41,049 nt of DNA from Chara braunii (lineage: Eukaryota; Streptophyta; Charophyceae; Charales; Characeae), in the NCBI GenBank assembly GCA_003427395.1, contig BFEA01000145.1, forward strand, positions 189,468 through 230,516. Direction: 5' to 3'. Of this stretch, positions 27,971-39,417 are shown in pieces. Position 1 is the first letter of the stretch. Each line of letters begins with the position of its first letter. The notes under the pieces were generated by a model that was not told the DNA's origin, did no database searches, and worked only from the letters and a program-made list of their open reading frames with translations. The position numbers and the translations under genes are program-made.

Positions 27971-29989
27971 GCTGCCGAAATTTTCTTGAATTAGAGGAGT
28001 TAAATTATATTTTAATAGGCGGTGATTCTGGCAATCCACCCTGAATAGGGGAGATTTAGTCTACCTTTGCTTAGGCACTGGCATAGAGGTAGGCTTGAAC
28101 TTAGTTGATGGAAAGCTTTGAGTGAGAATGTGCTATGGAGGTTTATCCCCCGTAGGCTGATGGTTTGGCTTGGGCATTTGACCTATCTTGTGTTACAGGT
28201 CCTTTGGGGTGTCTGATTCAAGATCAAGGCTAGATTCAGCCTGATCCCTTAAGGGTCATCTCCTGTTATCGCGGATTACAAGTCGGTTGCCGATTCGTCG
28301 GTCTTCGACTCAACTTCAACTCACTCTCCATACTCAACCTAAAAGGCTTTAACCCTGGTGGTTTTACTGTTTGTTAAGGGTTTCACCCGGACTTTTATTG
28401 AATGGCCATTTAACAAAGGTACTAAGTATTTAATTGAGGTTGGTTGGATCGACAGTTGGGACTTGCATGGCTAAAGCGAAAGGGGTATGGACATAGAGAA
28501 TGGTTGGGGTTGACTCCGTGTAGTGCGTGCTTTGTCGTTTGATTCTTGGTGTGATTGCAGGTATGTCCTATGATTCGGATTTTGGGATTTGGACTGCCTG
28601 CGACTCCATATATGTATACATAGTTGTGAGGAGTCCCACTGTGCCTATTAGAAGTGACCGTCACAACTTTATCCCCCTTTTGTATGTATGCGTGGGTGTA
28701 TGTACGATGAGTGTTTGAGAGGCATGAGAGGCCATGTTATCCCCCGCGTAAAAGTTAGGATTGAGAGACAGGGAAGACCCTCCCTTCTGCCTATTTGCAT
28801 CTTAGGGCTTTCTTAGTCGGACGTTGGCCCTGGGTCGGGATTCAAGGTCCTTGTCCAGGACATCCCAAGCCCTAGGCCTTGTAGGGGAGGGGTCTCCCCT
28901 CGCACAGGGTCTATTTACTTTGGTCGGCGGGACACTCCACCTGAAGGGCAGAAATGTCGCGAGGGCCGAACGGTGTGTCCTTCAGCCGTTCAATATTGTG
29001 AGGGGTAACCCCTCGCGATGTGTTCCTTCAACCATTTAATATCGCGAGGCCGGACCCACAATTGCCACATACAATTGGCATTGGTGGTTGGCATATGATT
29101 GGTCTATGGCCGCGCAACTTTATATTAGGGTCCTGCGTGTGGCGTTCCGCCACCCCAGCATCTAGAAGTTATGGGATCGTCGGGTTCGTGCGTGGGCGCG
29201 ACGCTTGGGATTATTGCAGGACGCCGACATTACCCATAGAGGGGCAGAGTGCTCGATGGCCATGAGTCCTTCTGCAAGCCAGGGGACCCTTGCACTATTC
29301 CCCCCCCTCTTGGGTTCGTGTGCGTTTTGTCTGCTTTTTAGAGATTTATATGGTTGGACGTTGTAGTCCGTGGCAGCCGTCAAAGTTAAACCCCTTGACT
29401 TTCGCCCAAGCCCGGGGAGGACTCACCCCTAGGGCCGCGAGAGACGACTACCACCACAGGCCTTGGACCTGTGTACCACCCGCTCTGCACAAGGGTGCAG
29501 AAGAGGGTGTGTGGTCTTCAACCGCTCATGGGGGTTGTCCAGCGTCGAGAGATTAACCCTCAAGGCGCGTGTCAGCCGACACTTGAGTGTCGAATACGGC
29601 CCTCGAGATTAACGAGGACCGCGTGAGTACGGGTACTACATAGTACGCCATCATCGCAACTGCTTGCGTACGCTTGCATCGCGAATCGATATGAGTTAGC
29701 CCTGCGTCCGCACGACTTTATACTAAGTCTTACGCGTGACGCCTATCCGATTTTCGCATCAGAGAGTTATGGGACGGCTACCAAGGGGCTAGGAGCGTTG
29801 TCGCGTTGTTCGTGTTGTGTCGCGTTGTATGTGCGTGTACGTTTGTACGCGTGTTTTATTTTTGTGTTTATAGAGTGGTGTGTGCGTGGTGTGTGGGATG
29901 CGTCCTAATCGACCGCCGCGAGCCACGCTTGGGACTTCCACCCCCCAAGATGTCGGCTCGCGTACGGGACCGATAGGCGTATTACCGCG

Positions 29990-30321
29990 CGTACCCCCTA
30001 TGCTACAGCGAACGAGAAACGCCCTCGGCTGGTCCACCTCTGCGATCGCAACTGATTAGCCTTCGTATTGTGGACTGGTAGCTCGGCGGGGATACGCCCA
30101 CCGATGGGAGGTGACAACTCCCGTAAGGTGGAGGTAAGTCGTGCCTCATGTAGGCCCTATCCTGTCGTAGGGGCTCGCGAGAGGTATGGCTGGTGCACTT
30201 GGCCGGAGCGGCCTAAGGAAACTCCATGGGCGTGTTATGTCGAGGTTGATCCAACTCCTGCGTGACGCGCCCGAGAGGGTCCCGCGCCGCCTCGTGCGGT
30301 GCTGGACCGATGCGCTCGACA
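29990..30321 (+). promoter_or_regulatory. Shared LTR 3' module (family A solo LTR)
   Basis: Homologous to the ends of element B LTRs. A-box-like TAGCTCGGCGGG at 30079-30090. Stem-loop at 30098-30131 with CCACC/GGTGG and GGGAG/CTCCC around GTGACAA, both stems changed in a compensatory way relative to element B. Donor AGGTAAGT with GT at 30134-30135. Confidence 0.65.
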
Positions 30322-30325
30322 ACGG
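30322..30325. repeat. Target-site duplication, right copy
   Basis: ACGG follows the terminal CA of the family A solo LTR and pairs with 21971-21974. The gag reading frame resumes at once with glycine/glutamine-rich codons. Confidence 0.75.
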
Positions 30326-31208
30326 TCAGGGATATGGTCAAGGCTATAACCAAAACTATGGCCGAGGATTTGGTAGGAGTGATGGGCAGTGGAATGGTCA
30401 GGGATACAAACGAGGTTGGGTAGATTATAGTGAATGTACCTGTACTCACTGTCAGATCAAGGGTCATACCGTGAAGAGATGCCATGTTAGAAAGATGGAC
30501 GCGCATGATGGAATAATTACGTCAAGCATAGATGGGGATGTGTACGATAAGTGAGGTACTCTCATTGACCCAAATATCGCTGAAGGCACAAGGAAGGAGG
30601 CATTAAGGGTTGCAGGGTTAGGACCCAGTGCCCCCGCTATGTTTCGAATCTGGCAAGAAAAAGAAAATCCCGTTATTAAAGTAAAAGATGTGACCGAGTT
30701 AGGGGAAAAGCTGAGAAAAGAGCTGAAGATTGACCGGGAAGAAGAGGATGTCCCTTTGATTGAGCTTGAACCAAAGGAAGAAGAAGAGGCAGTTAGGAAT
30801 TCAGTAAAAGACATCATGGAGAGAATGAAAGACCTAATAGGTAAGATAGGAAGGCTGAACATCAGAATGATGGGGTTATGTGAAGAAGTCAAGGTGATGG
30901 AACTAAGAACCCCGCACGTGTTTACCATGAATCAAGGAGGTGGGGAAGAGAGACTCCGAGAACCTAATCCGAGGGCGTTAAGGGCTAGCTTGGTTGCAGG
31001 ACCTGAAGCAGTTTACCAGACCCTTAGGAGTTTTGTACCGTATACTGCACGCCAGACTAAAGGAGGCAATACAGCTAAGGAACAGGAGCAGGCTCCACCA
31101 CCTCGTTATGGTGAGCCCTCTATTGATATAGGCGAGGGAGAGGAAGATCAGGATGAACAACTGAGAGAAGAAGAAGATAAGAGAGCTGAGCAGAGAGCCA
31201 AGAAGTGA
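30324..31208 (+). pseudogene. gag: Ty3/Gypsy-type gag, C-terminal part with CCHC zinc knuckle
   Basis: Immediately after the solo LTR the Gly/Gln/Tyr/Asn-rich tail resumes, followed by a CX2CX4HX4C zinc knuckle (CTHCQIKGHTVKRC, about 30439-30483), the nucleic-acid-binding motif of gag nucleocapsid. TGA 30552 interrupts the frame after VYDK, and translation in the same frame continues GTLIDPNIAEGTRKEALR, then an acidic, coiled-coil-prone stretch to the stop at 31206-31208. The order knuckle, then GTLIDPN-type segment, then acidic linker is what I recall of green-lineage gag-pol polyproteins. Confidence 0.8.
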
Positions 31209-31926
31209 AAGCAAGGAGGTGAGAAACGGAAATAGAAGGTCGGAGAAAAGGCGAAGAAAAAGTGAAAATATCAAAGCTCTATTGAAGAGGGAGTAGACTT
31301 GGAAAATTTAGTAAACAAACTTCTTGACGGACATAACGAGCTGTTGAATCTGAAGGAGATTTTGGCAACAGCCCCGTAGCTCAGAGAACTAGTTAAAGCA
31401 AAACTTACACGGAAAAGAGTCGACAGTAAAGTTGGGAGATTTGATTCCCAAAGAGGCAAATTGGACCATTGCAAGGAGCAAAATAGATTGGAAATCCGTT
31501 GGGACTGGTTCTCTTCAAGTTAACATTAGAGGAAGGGGGTGTCCCTGGATGTCACACACCGGAGCAGAAATGAATATTATGAATTCCGAGACGGCTGAGA
31601 GACTGGGATTAGAAGTTGATAAGAGCGACTTCGGGTGCCTCAATGAGGCCAGTGGGAAGTCAGGTTATACGAGTGTTGCCTCGAACGTCATTGTAGAAAT
31701 GGGGCGGATTAAGGTCCCTTCTTGCTTCTACATCATGCCAAGTTTGGATCTTCCCATACTACTGGGGAGATCTTTTTTGTCGAGATCAGAAACTCTTATC
31801 ATGAATAAACATGATGAAACTATGTACGTAATATTGTGCGACCCAGTATGTGGGAACTTCGAGGTACTCACGTGTGCGAATACGAGACCCCACTGTTCAA
31901 AGAATCGTCTCATTTTGAGATCCTAA
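31209..31926 (+). pseudogene. Retropepsin-like aspartic protease with catalytic Asp replaced
   Basis: After several stops (TAG 31233, TGA 31260, TAG about 31377), the frame DLENLVNKLLDGHNELLNLK...LRELVKAKL resembles the helical segment that often precedes protease in Ty3/Gypsy polyproteins. A shift near 31430 leads to an open frame to 31926. It contains GTGSLQVNIRG, then SHTGAEMNIM where the active site DTGA is expected (codon CAC at 31555-31557 gives His), and ILLGRSFL near the end, the conserved C-terminal retropepsin motif. Length fits a ~120-residue protease monomer. Without the Asp it cannot be catalytic. No reverse transcriptase follows. Confidence 0.75.
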
Positions 31927-31990
31927 AGGTTTGAAGAATCTGAGGACAGGAAAAAGGAGTTAGAGTGGAGATCAGGTGAGGATTAAGAAG
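31927..31990 (+). other. Junction between protease and 3' LTR, possible purine tract
   Basis: Purine-rich (GAGGACAGGAAAAAGGAG near 31940) and ends GATTAAGAAG directly before the LTR. It could be a degenerate polypurine tract or a deletion scar where pol was lost. Confidence 0.35.
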
Positions 31991-33423
31991 TGTAACTCGT
32001 TATGTCTGCCACTTTTTCATCAGCCCGCAGTGCACATAGTCTCTAATGGCACCTGCTGGACCGGACTGGGAATGACTGGACCATGCCGCATCCCTGGTAA
32101 GAGGAAAAAGGGGGGGTGATAAACAGGCACGGGCATGCAAAAACAGAAAGTCAAACAGACATGCACGAGCAGACAGACAGTTGATGACAGACAAGCATTC
32201 AAACCAGAACGTAGGGACAGACAGACGAATGGACTATGATTGACAGACAGACAAGACATAAACAAGAGACAGGCACAAACAACCAGACAAACAATAACAG
32301 ACAGGCAGACAAGCGGGCAGACAGACAGCGACACACACACACTGAATAGAGAGAAAGAGAGAGGAGAAGGGAGAAGGGAGAGACAGATACAGACAAGCGC
32401 ATTTGACAGATTGACAGAACAGACACTCGGACACAGAAAAACAAACATTCAGACGGCGACAGACGCGGACAGAGAGCAGACACACGGGAAGGCCAGAATG
32501 ACATGTAGAGAGAGGAAGCAGTCAGACACGCAGGTTGAAAAGACACACAGAAGGACGAACAAACGAGCAACGACAAAACAACAATAAACATACAAAGCAC
32601 AGACAGACTGACGCAGGCAATGGCAGACAGACAGTCACGGACCAGACAAACGGACAGGGAGTGGCATTCTGACCGGTGCTGGCACAGCAGGACAACGCTG
32701 CTGCGCTAGAATGCGGGTGTCTGCACTAGCGTAGACTACAGGATGCGGGGCAAGTTGAAGGCGATGGAAAGAGTCTTCGGGAGAAAGGGCGGAGAGTGGT
32801 TGACAGGGGATGATGAGGGGAAGCAGACATGCATACCTTGTGCATGAGGAAGATTGGCATTTGGCATCGACAACATAAACATTGGCCCTCAAAGGCAAAG
32901 TGAACCTGCTCCGTGAGTTCAAGCAAGGTTAGTAGGCGAGTAGAGTGGGCTGGATGCTTTGGACACTGGCCAGGGAGGAACAACATTAATGGGGCGTTGG
33001 TATGGCCTTGGAACTGAAGCATTGATTGACCATCCCATTAGATTGCTTTCATTAGGTGGAATCTCAATGCATTTGTGCTCTCTGATTGTATGCAGCTACT
33101 TGGATGTCTATGTGATTTCACAGTTTGGTTTACTATATATCGTCCCCGCCCCTACTTTTTGCAGAAAGAGTAATCAGCTCCTACTGATTATGTCTCTGTC
33201 ATTTATGCACGCCGCCGTCGCTCCTACCAAGTGAATGGTCCAGCGAAGTGTCTGGGTCACCGTGTCTCAGCAACTGTCGTTGAAGGTGCTATGTAAAGTT
33301 CTCTGAATCGTATCAGTTAAAAAGGTGGAAGATTTTGTTAAGTGGGACACCGACAAAGAACCTCCAACTTTCGTTGATCCATTGTCTATTGTAGGATGGT
33401 CTTAGGCATCGACTAGATATATT

Positions 33424-33433
33424 GTTATTATTA

Positions 33434-33465
<32 letters not shown>

Positions 33466-33528
33466 CATTATTATTAATTTTTGTTATGATTATTATTATT
33501 ATTATAATTATTATTATTTATTTGCTAT
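33424..33528. repeat. (TTA)n microsatellite, element B 3' LTR
   Basis: Imperfect TTA array, same place in the LTR as 12457-12535. Confidence 0.9.
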
Positions 33529-33813
33529 TTACATACTTCATATGTAAAGCAGGGGTCGGAGAGCGAGGAGAGTACGGGGCCCTTGAGTAGGGGATGCACA
33601 ACCGGGATGGGGGTGAAGGAGGAGAGAGAGAGGGAGAGGAGATATACCTAGACAAGTTACAACCCGTATAAGTGTTGTCATCATGTACTTTGGCCCTCGG
33701 CAGGAAAGTGACCCCGGTTGAGCATTGAAACATAGGCTAGTATGGATGTCGGACCATCACTGGATGTCATATCAGGTAAGCAACATTGAACACTTTGCGG
33801 ACGACCGCAAGAA

Positions 33814-33854
33814 GGGGGGGTGGTGACTGCGGTAGTACACATTCTCCCCCCCCC
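33814..33854 (+). repeat. G-run/C-run stem-loop in element B 3' LTR
   Basis: Seven Gs and nine Cs about 25 bases apart, homologous to 12828-12868 with loop substitutions. Confidence 0.65.
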
Positions 33855-33960
33855 TCAGTCCTTGCTTGAATGTAAGCCGAGTGGTAGGTTGGAACTACTA
33901 TTAATTATAAAAGTGTCATTATAATTGAATTTGATCTTATAAGTATTATGGCTGATGTTA

Positions 33961-33977
33961 TCCTTATTATTATTATG

Positions 33978-34056
<79 letters not shown>
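33961..34056. repeat. (TTA)n microsatellite, element B 3' LTR
   Basis: Purer TTA array than its 5' LTR counterpart. Confidence 0.9.
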
Positions 34057-34665
34057 GTGTTATCATTTTATTATTTTGTTCAACCAATATTTAATGACAT
34101 ATGACCGGAGGGGGATCAAGTGTGCAAAGATGTGAGGTATCGGAGAGGAGAGAGACACTTTCATATTGCCTTGCTCCTCTATCCTTATCCTTGAGGCACT
34201 TGAATTCTCGACTAAAAGTATCTACTGATGTACATCAGCCGAGGCAACCTTGGTTTTTGCTGACTTTAAAAAGAGCCAGAGAATCAATGGCATGGATCGT
34301 ACGTGGCCGAATACAGGGCGATTGCGGGAGCTCTGCCGGAGTTCAGGAGGAACTCTGGAGGCAGGGAACTATGAGGTACGCATCACGAAACCCTTTCCCT
34401 TATACCCTTATAGGCTACGCCCTTCTATTGGACTGCTTGCATGACTTTGTGATATACCGTTTACGTTTTTTCAGGACTAAGGTCAACAAAAGGGGAAGTG
34501 AATGTAGGATTGAAGTGAAAATTATGCCTGGTGAAAGGAAAGGAACCTAAAGTAATCAAGAAGGAACCTAGGGCGGTGGAGGCTCATGTGTGGGCCGTCA
34601 CACTACTTATGTATGCGCTGACGTGACTGAGGGTTGACACTTAGGTACTCATGTGTAAGTTACCT

Positions 34666-35640
34666 TGCTATCTGCGAGATCGACTGTCGTCGTGAAGGGC
34701 AGATGTATCTAACAAATAACTTATGAAATTAAATAGGAACTCTCTACCGCGATGACTGTCGTCGTGACGGAAAGAGGGTACTGACAAATACTTATGAGTT
34801 AGTCTAGGTACTCTCTACTAGAACGGTTGTTGTCGTGATGGGACAAGGGTACAAACGAATACTTATTAACTGATCTAGGTACTCTCTACTAGAACGACTG
34901 TCGTCGTGATGGGACGAGGGCACAAACAACTACTTACGAACTAGTCGTAGTACTCTCTACCGGAACGGCTGTCGTCGTGATGGGACGAGGGTACAAACGG
35001 ATACTTATTAACTAATCTAAGTACTCTCTACCAGATCGGTTGTCATCATGATGGGACGAGGGTACAAACAAACACCTATAAACTAATCTAAGTACTCTCT
35101 ACCGGATCGACTGTCGTCGTCAAGGGACGAGAGTACAAACAATATACCTATAAAACTAATATTAGTACTCTTTACCGGATCGACTGTCATCGTGATGGGA
35201 CGAGGGTACAAACAAATACTTATGAGCTACTCTAAGTACTCTCTACCGGATCGACTGTCGTCATGACGGGCAGAGGTACCTGACGCTAATTTATGATCTA
35301 GATTAAGTACTCTCTGCCGGATCGACTGTCGTTGTGATGGGAAAGGAGTACTAACAATAACTTATGAACTAAATTGAGTACTCTAAACCGTAACGGCTGT
35401 CGTCGTAACGGGAACGGGTATCTGACAACAACTTATGAACTAGATTAGGTGCTCTCTATCGGATCGACTGTCGTCGTGATGGGAAAATAGTACTAACAAA
35501 TACTTATGAGATAAAATAGGTACTATCTACCAGATCCACTGTCGTCGTGATGAGAAGGGGTACCTGACGTTAACTTATGAACTAATCTTAATACTCTCTA
35601 CCGGATCGACTGTCGTCGTGACAGGAAGAGGGGTCAGACA
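34666..35640 (+). repeat. 70-bp minisatellite in element B 3' LTR
   Basis: Same unit as 13668-14865, unit for unit, without the 200-base insert. Unit-to-unit differences are mostly shared with the other LTR, so the array predates element insertion. Confidence 0.88.
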
Positions 35641-36400
35641 CTTAGAAAATAATAAAGGGAAGCTCCAGGGAGGGTCATCCTATTCATACGCTGGAGTCTT
35701 AGGATGACTAACCATCTGTAGAGAGTAAAAAATCACATATTTATTTTTCCTCTACTAGCTTACTTACCCTCTGATAGTCCGACCGTCAAACTGGTAATAG
35801 GGAGGCTTCTGTAGGAGTCGTCCTATTACTTGTTTAAAAGATGGACTCCTTATTACCCAAGGAAGGTAGTAGAGGGGCCTCTGTCGGGGTCTGTCTATTA
35901 CCTACTTGATTCTGTACTAACTTGCTAAGAGGGTACTCCTGTAGGAATACCCTAAACACTCGTCTTCTGTCCAAAACTAACCTGGTCTCATGACGGTCAG
36001 CTTCAAAAGGGGCGACATGATACCCTTGTCTAGATTATCATAATGCTCTCATGAAGAGGACGTTGTCACGTGATAGTAGGGAACTCTTGTGCGAGTCACC
36101 TATTATTCACGCAGACCGTTATTAACTCCTGGGAGGAGGCTGACATCTAGATCTTTCAGAGGGATACCTAATGCAAGTAGTAGGGTGCTTCTGTAGGAGC
36201 CTCAAATATTTGTTGTAGGAAGGGTGCTCATGTGTGAGCTATCCTGTTACTCTGAGCAGATTTTATGTATACATTGAGTGAAACTAAAGGGGGATCAAAT
36301 ACTCATGTGCGACTTATTCACCTGTCTGTTTGACTAACAGATTGCTTGGTATTGACCAAGTAGCAGAAGATTCATGTCTGAATTGATCTACTACCTGAGT
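35641..36400 (+). repeat. Stem-loop array C in element B 3' LTR
   Basis: Collinear copy of 14866-15610 with the same hairpin units and few substitutions. Confidence 0.72.
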
Positions 36401-37529
36401 GTGTCAGGACAAATGAAAGAGAGAGGAAATAACAAAGTTATTTATTAAGAGCAAGGTCTCAAGGACCTGGGAAAAAACAAAGAGAAAAATGTTAGGACCG
36501 CAAGAGAAAGAAACTTAAAAACCTCCGCGTAGTCCGTAGTTGTCCATGGCTTTCGGATGGAAAACCACATCTATGAATAAGTTATTTCTTGTCTACACAA
36601 GCGTCAAAACGGTGCGCTTATCTCCAAGAGAGAGAATGGAAGGACTGAGAGTAGGGTAAACATGAGTTTCCCTAAAGATAACTTAGGATACAGGCATGAG
36701 ACTCCTTGAGAGAAAGAACATAGTTATAGACGGCTTAGGGTAGGGTTGTGAGAGTCAGACTGGGGATTAGCCCGGGGATGTCGATCCGAGAGCTCACTAC
36801 TCATGTCTAAGGGTTCAACCCTTAGATATCAATACGTGGGAAATCGAGTGGGGGTGTTGAATCTTTGTTAACCTGTCTGTGTGCAGGTCTCTGTTTATCT
36901 ACTGCATTTCAAGGAAGAGGTTCTACAAAAAGGACCCAAATTTCTGTTATCTCTCGATAAGTGGTCGGTTGTTACCGATTCAACTTTTTCCTATTTGACT
37001 TGATACCCGCCTCTAAAGCCAAACCCTGTGGTCAATAAAACTGTCACCTGTGGTCATTGCCTAAATGGTCCTGGTCACTCTCAAGGGTCCTTTGTAGAAA
37101 TGTGAGGGGGTTGGGCTTACGTTTTAGGAAAGATAGGGCTGTCATACATGGTTTGAGAAGTGAGGGACAAGGTCAATGGTTGATGGTTGACTCCGTTAGT
37201 GCATGGCATGTGAACTGTCTTTGCATTATTCTGTGCAGGTCTGATTTTGTGCGTGAGTTTGGATTGTACTACACCTGGTCTGTTGAAGAGTCTTGGACAC
37301 ACGACACTTGTGAAGGTGGGAACGGTTCTTGGCGGTAATACTTCCATGTTTCTCATGTGTCCAGTTTAACTTCTATATTATTCTGATGTTCAATTAAGTC
37401 CTAACCTGTTAAGAAAGATAGGATGCTGTAGAAAGATAGTTTGATTGATATTAGTCGAGAAAATAATACATTACGCAGTAGCGAAAATAGACTGCCTTTT
37501 AAAAATTCGACCTGAATATCTAACGGGTC

Positions 37530-37858
37530 AGTTCTAGGCGTCTTACCGCGCGTACCCCATTTTATGCTACAGCGATCAAGAACGCCCTCGGCTGACCTAC
37601 CTCCACAAAGACCTGTAAAAGCCTTCGCATGTGGGCCGGTAGCTCAACAGGGATACGCCTACCTGAGGGTGGTGACAGCCTCTCGGGTAAAGGTAAGTTG
37701 TACCTCGTGGCTTCCTCACCTGTCGTGGGGTGTCGTGAGAGGTACAGCACGCGCGCACGGTTGGAGTGGTGACCGGTTCTTTTTCAGGAATACATCCTGC
37801 GTGACACGATCGTGAGGTTCAGCGCTCCTAGCGGGGTGCGGGATCGCCGCGCGCGACA
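37530..37858 (+). promoter_or_regulatory. Shared LTR 3' module (3' LTR of B)
   Basis: A-box-like TAGCTCAACAGG at 37640-37651, stem-loop 37659-37690 (one outer pair lost), donor AGGTAAGT with GT at 37693-37694, LTR end CA at 37858. Confidence 0.65.
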
Positions 37859-38426
37859 GCGCGTTGTGATTAATTAGGTACGCTCGCCACTCTGCCCATA
37901 GCCCCTTCCTCGATCGCCTTCATCCGCCGGCCCGAATCAAAACTTCGGGTCGATTTCAGTGCGCAGCGAAACAAGATCTCCCCTCCGCGGGCCCACCGCG
38001 CTTAAGGGGTAGGATATTTTTTTTCCCCATTATTTAATTCAGGAAAAATGCGGTAAATTCACGTCCGCGTCGCGGACGAGGTTAGCCGCGGACGCGGCTG
38101 TGTATACGGCCGACCTCCGAGCTCGACCCCACGGACGCGTCCGCGGGTGTTTCGTAACCACGTACTATCCGATTTCCCAGAGAGTGGAAAGTAGTGCAGC
38201 AAGACCGCTGGTCCGTCCGTGCTTAACGCGGTGAATCTTCCTCCCCCGTTCTCATGCGTAGGTAGTCGCGCCGGGCTGTCTTTCCACTGACAGTCGAAAT
38301 CTATCGGGCCTTTTTTTTGTTTTCCCGTTCATGTCCTACACCACAGCCGACCCCTGTCGTTATGATACACGACCTGACACCACGGCCACCGTACTGTCAT
38401 TTCCCTTTCGAGTTCCGCGGCTGTTC
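37859..38426. other. 3' flank of element B, no gene seen
   Basis: GC-rich at first, with CpG palindromes such as GTCCGCGTCGCGGAC (about 38065-38079) and GGACGCGTCC (about 38133-38142). No ORF or known RNA recognised. Confidence 0.45.
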
Positions 38427-38494
38427 TTTTTGCCCATGTGTGCCCTTTTTGCCCATGTGTGCCCTTTTTGCCCATGTGTGCCCTTTTTGCCCAT
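38427..38494. repeat. 19-bp minisatellite
   Basis: Three and a half copies of CCCTTTTTGCCCATGTGTG, essentially identical. Confidence 0.92.
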
Positions 38495-38573
38495 TTGAAA
38501 CTCTGTTGTGACATAAACCCACTTGCCTATTGTTTGGCGCATTCGAAACTCAAAAGTGACATCAAAGTACTTA

Positions 38574-38615
38574 CCCCCCCACCCACCCCACCCCACCCCA
38601 CCCCACCCCACCCCA
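38574..38615. repeat. (CCCCA)n run
   Basis: C7-ACCCA followed by about six CCCCA units. The complementary strand (TGGGG)n could form G-quadruplexes. Confidence 0.9.
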
Positions 38616-38889
38616 CAAAAAAAGGGTGACGATCAGATAAAGCCTAAACTAAACTTCTTCCCAAACCAATCGGCTTTTAAGTTCATACATGGGCAACTGA
38701 GGCTTCAACAGAAAAATTTCGACGATAAATGACAGTTGAAAAAACAATCAATAAAAAAAAATCTTTCATATTTATAAATTATCATTCCAATGTTCGTCAA
38801 ATTCTAAAATTTTCAATTTAATATGATAAGTTCCCATCTAAATATGAGTTTTCCCTTCCAACTACATCTATTTGTTCAAGATAAACGAA

Positions 38890-39040
38890 AGTCTGGACGA
38901 GTTTATGAAATATTTTAATTAGACTTTCATTCAACTACAACAAATATCTTCTAATTTAGATTGGATTAACATATTTATGACTGAAAATCCTTACTAAGAA
39001 AGGCAGTCCAATTAAAAGATTTTATGAACTTATCCAGACT
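38890..39040. mobile_element. MITE-like inverted-repeat element, copy 1
   Basis: The terminal ~36 bases (38890-38925, starting AGTCTGGACGAGTTTATGAA) are nearly the reverse complement of 39005-39040 (ending GAACTTATCCAGACT), around a ~79-base AT-rich centre. No coding capacity. Confidence 0.65.
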
Positions 39041-39246
39041 TCATTCCATCTCTAGCATACATAACAAAAAAATTCCCAAGAGAAATGAAAGTTAAAAAAG
39101 CATTCCATTAAAAAAAAACCTTTATATTTATAAATTATCATTTCAATGTTCGACCATTTTTAAAATTTCCAGTTTTATTTGATAAGTTCCCGTCTAAATA
39201 TGAGCTTTCCCTTCCAACTACATCTATTTGTTCAGAATGGAATGAA

Positions 39247-39396
39247 AGTGTGGATGAGTTTATGAAATGTCTTAATTAAACTTTCATTCTACTATAACAA
39301 ATACCTTCTAATTTAGATTGGACTAACCCGTTTATGACTGAAAATCCTTACATAGAATGACAGTCCAATTAAAATATTTCATGAACTCATCCAGAC
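39247..39396. mobile_element. MITE-like inverted-repeat element, copy 2
   Basis: Same structure as 38890-39040. Arms 39247-39282 and 39361-39396. It was duplicated as part of the 356-bp tandem unit rather than by a fresh insertion. Confidence 0.65.
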
Positions 39397-39417
39397 TTCC
39401 ACTCCATCTCTCGCATG

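Larger units (their letters stand above)
21975..30321 (+). mobile_element. Family A giant LTR, copy 2: 8347-base solo LTR inserted in gag of element B
   Basis: The segment starts TGTCGACGCG and ends TGCGCTCGACA, so its ends are an imperfect inverted repeat with TG...CA termini, typical of LTRs. It is flanked by ACGG (21971-21974 and 30322-30325), extendable to ACGGT if the terminus is read one base in. The gag glycine/glutamine/tyrosine-rich frame is open on both sides and stays in frame if the segment and one duplication are removed, so this is an insertion. No gag or pol lies inside, hence solo LTR. The sequence is GC-rich and U6-like at 22.7-24.1 kb, has no recognisable feature at 24.1-25.6 kb, carries hairpin arrays at 26.2-28.0 kb, and ends in the module shared with family B. 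Ns are at 23130 and 24951. Confidence 0.88.
17069..31990 (+). mobile_element. Internal region of element B, split by the family A solo LTR
   Basis: Lies between two direct LTRs. Without the 8347-base nested LTR and its duplication the internal region is about 6.6 kb. Order: primer site, leader, short RG-rich ORF, two tandem paralogous ORFs, gag with zinc knuckle, protease. Extra ORFs upstream of gag plus very long LTRs resemble plant Tat/Ogre Ty3/Gypsy elements in layout. The missing pol resembles non-autonomous gag-only elements. All reading frames are broken. Confidence 0.75.
31991..37858 (+). mobile_element. Element B 3' LTR (about 5.9 kb)
   Basis: Direct repeat of 11057-17068, containing the same ordered modules and ending in CA at 37858. 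It lacks the ~200-base insert found at 14238-14438 of the 5' LTR, which explains most of the length difference. It starts only 64 bases after the protease reading frame. Reverse transcriptase, RNase H and integrase are therefore absent. Either the element is non-autonomous (gag-protease only) or a deletion removed pol together with the 5' part of this LTR. The sequence after 37858 is unrelated to the sequence after 17068. Confidence 0.8.

Noticed and set aside
20793-30554. Alternative genetic code with TGA read as Trp
   Set aside because: TGG is used for Trp nearby, TAG and TAA stops also interrupt the frames, and frameshifts are present; pseudogene decay explains all.
38574-38615. Telomeric repeat from (CCCCA)n
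   Set aside because: Short, internal, and not a plant or algal telomere unit I know; an ordinary microsatellite is simpler.
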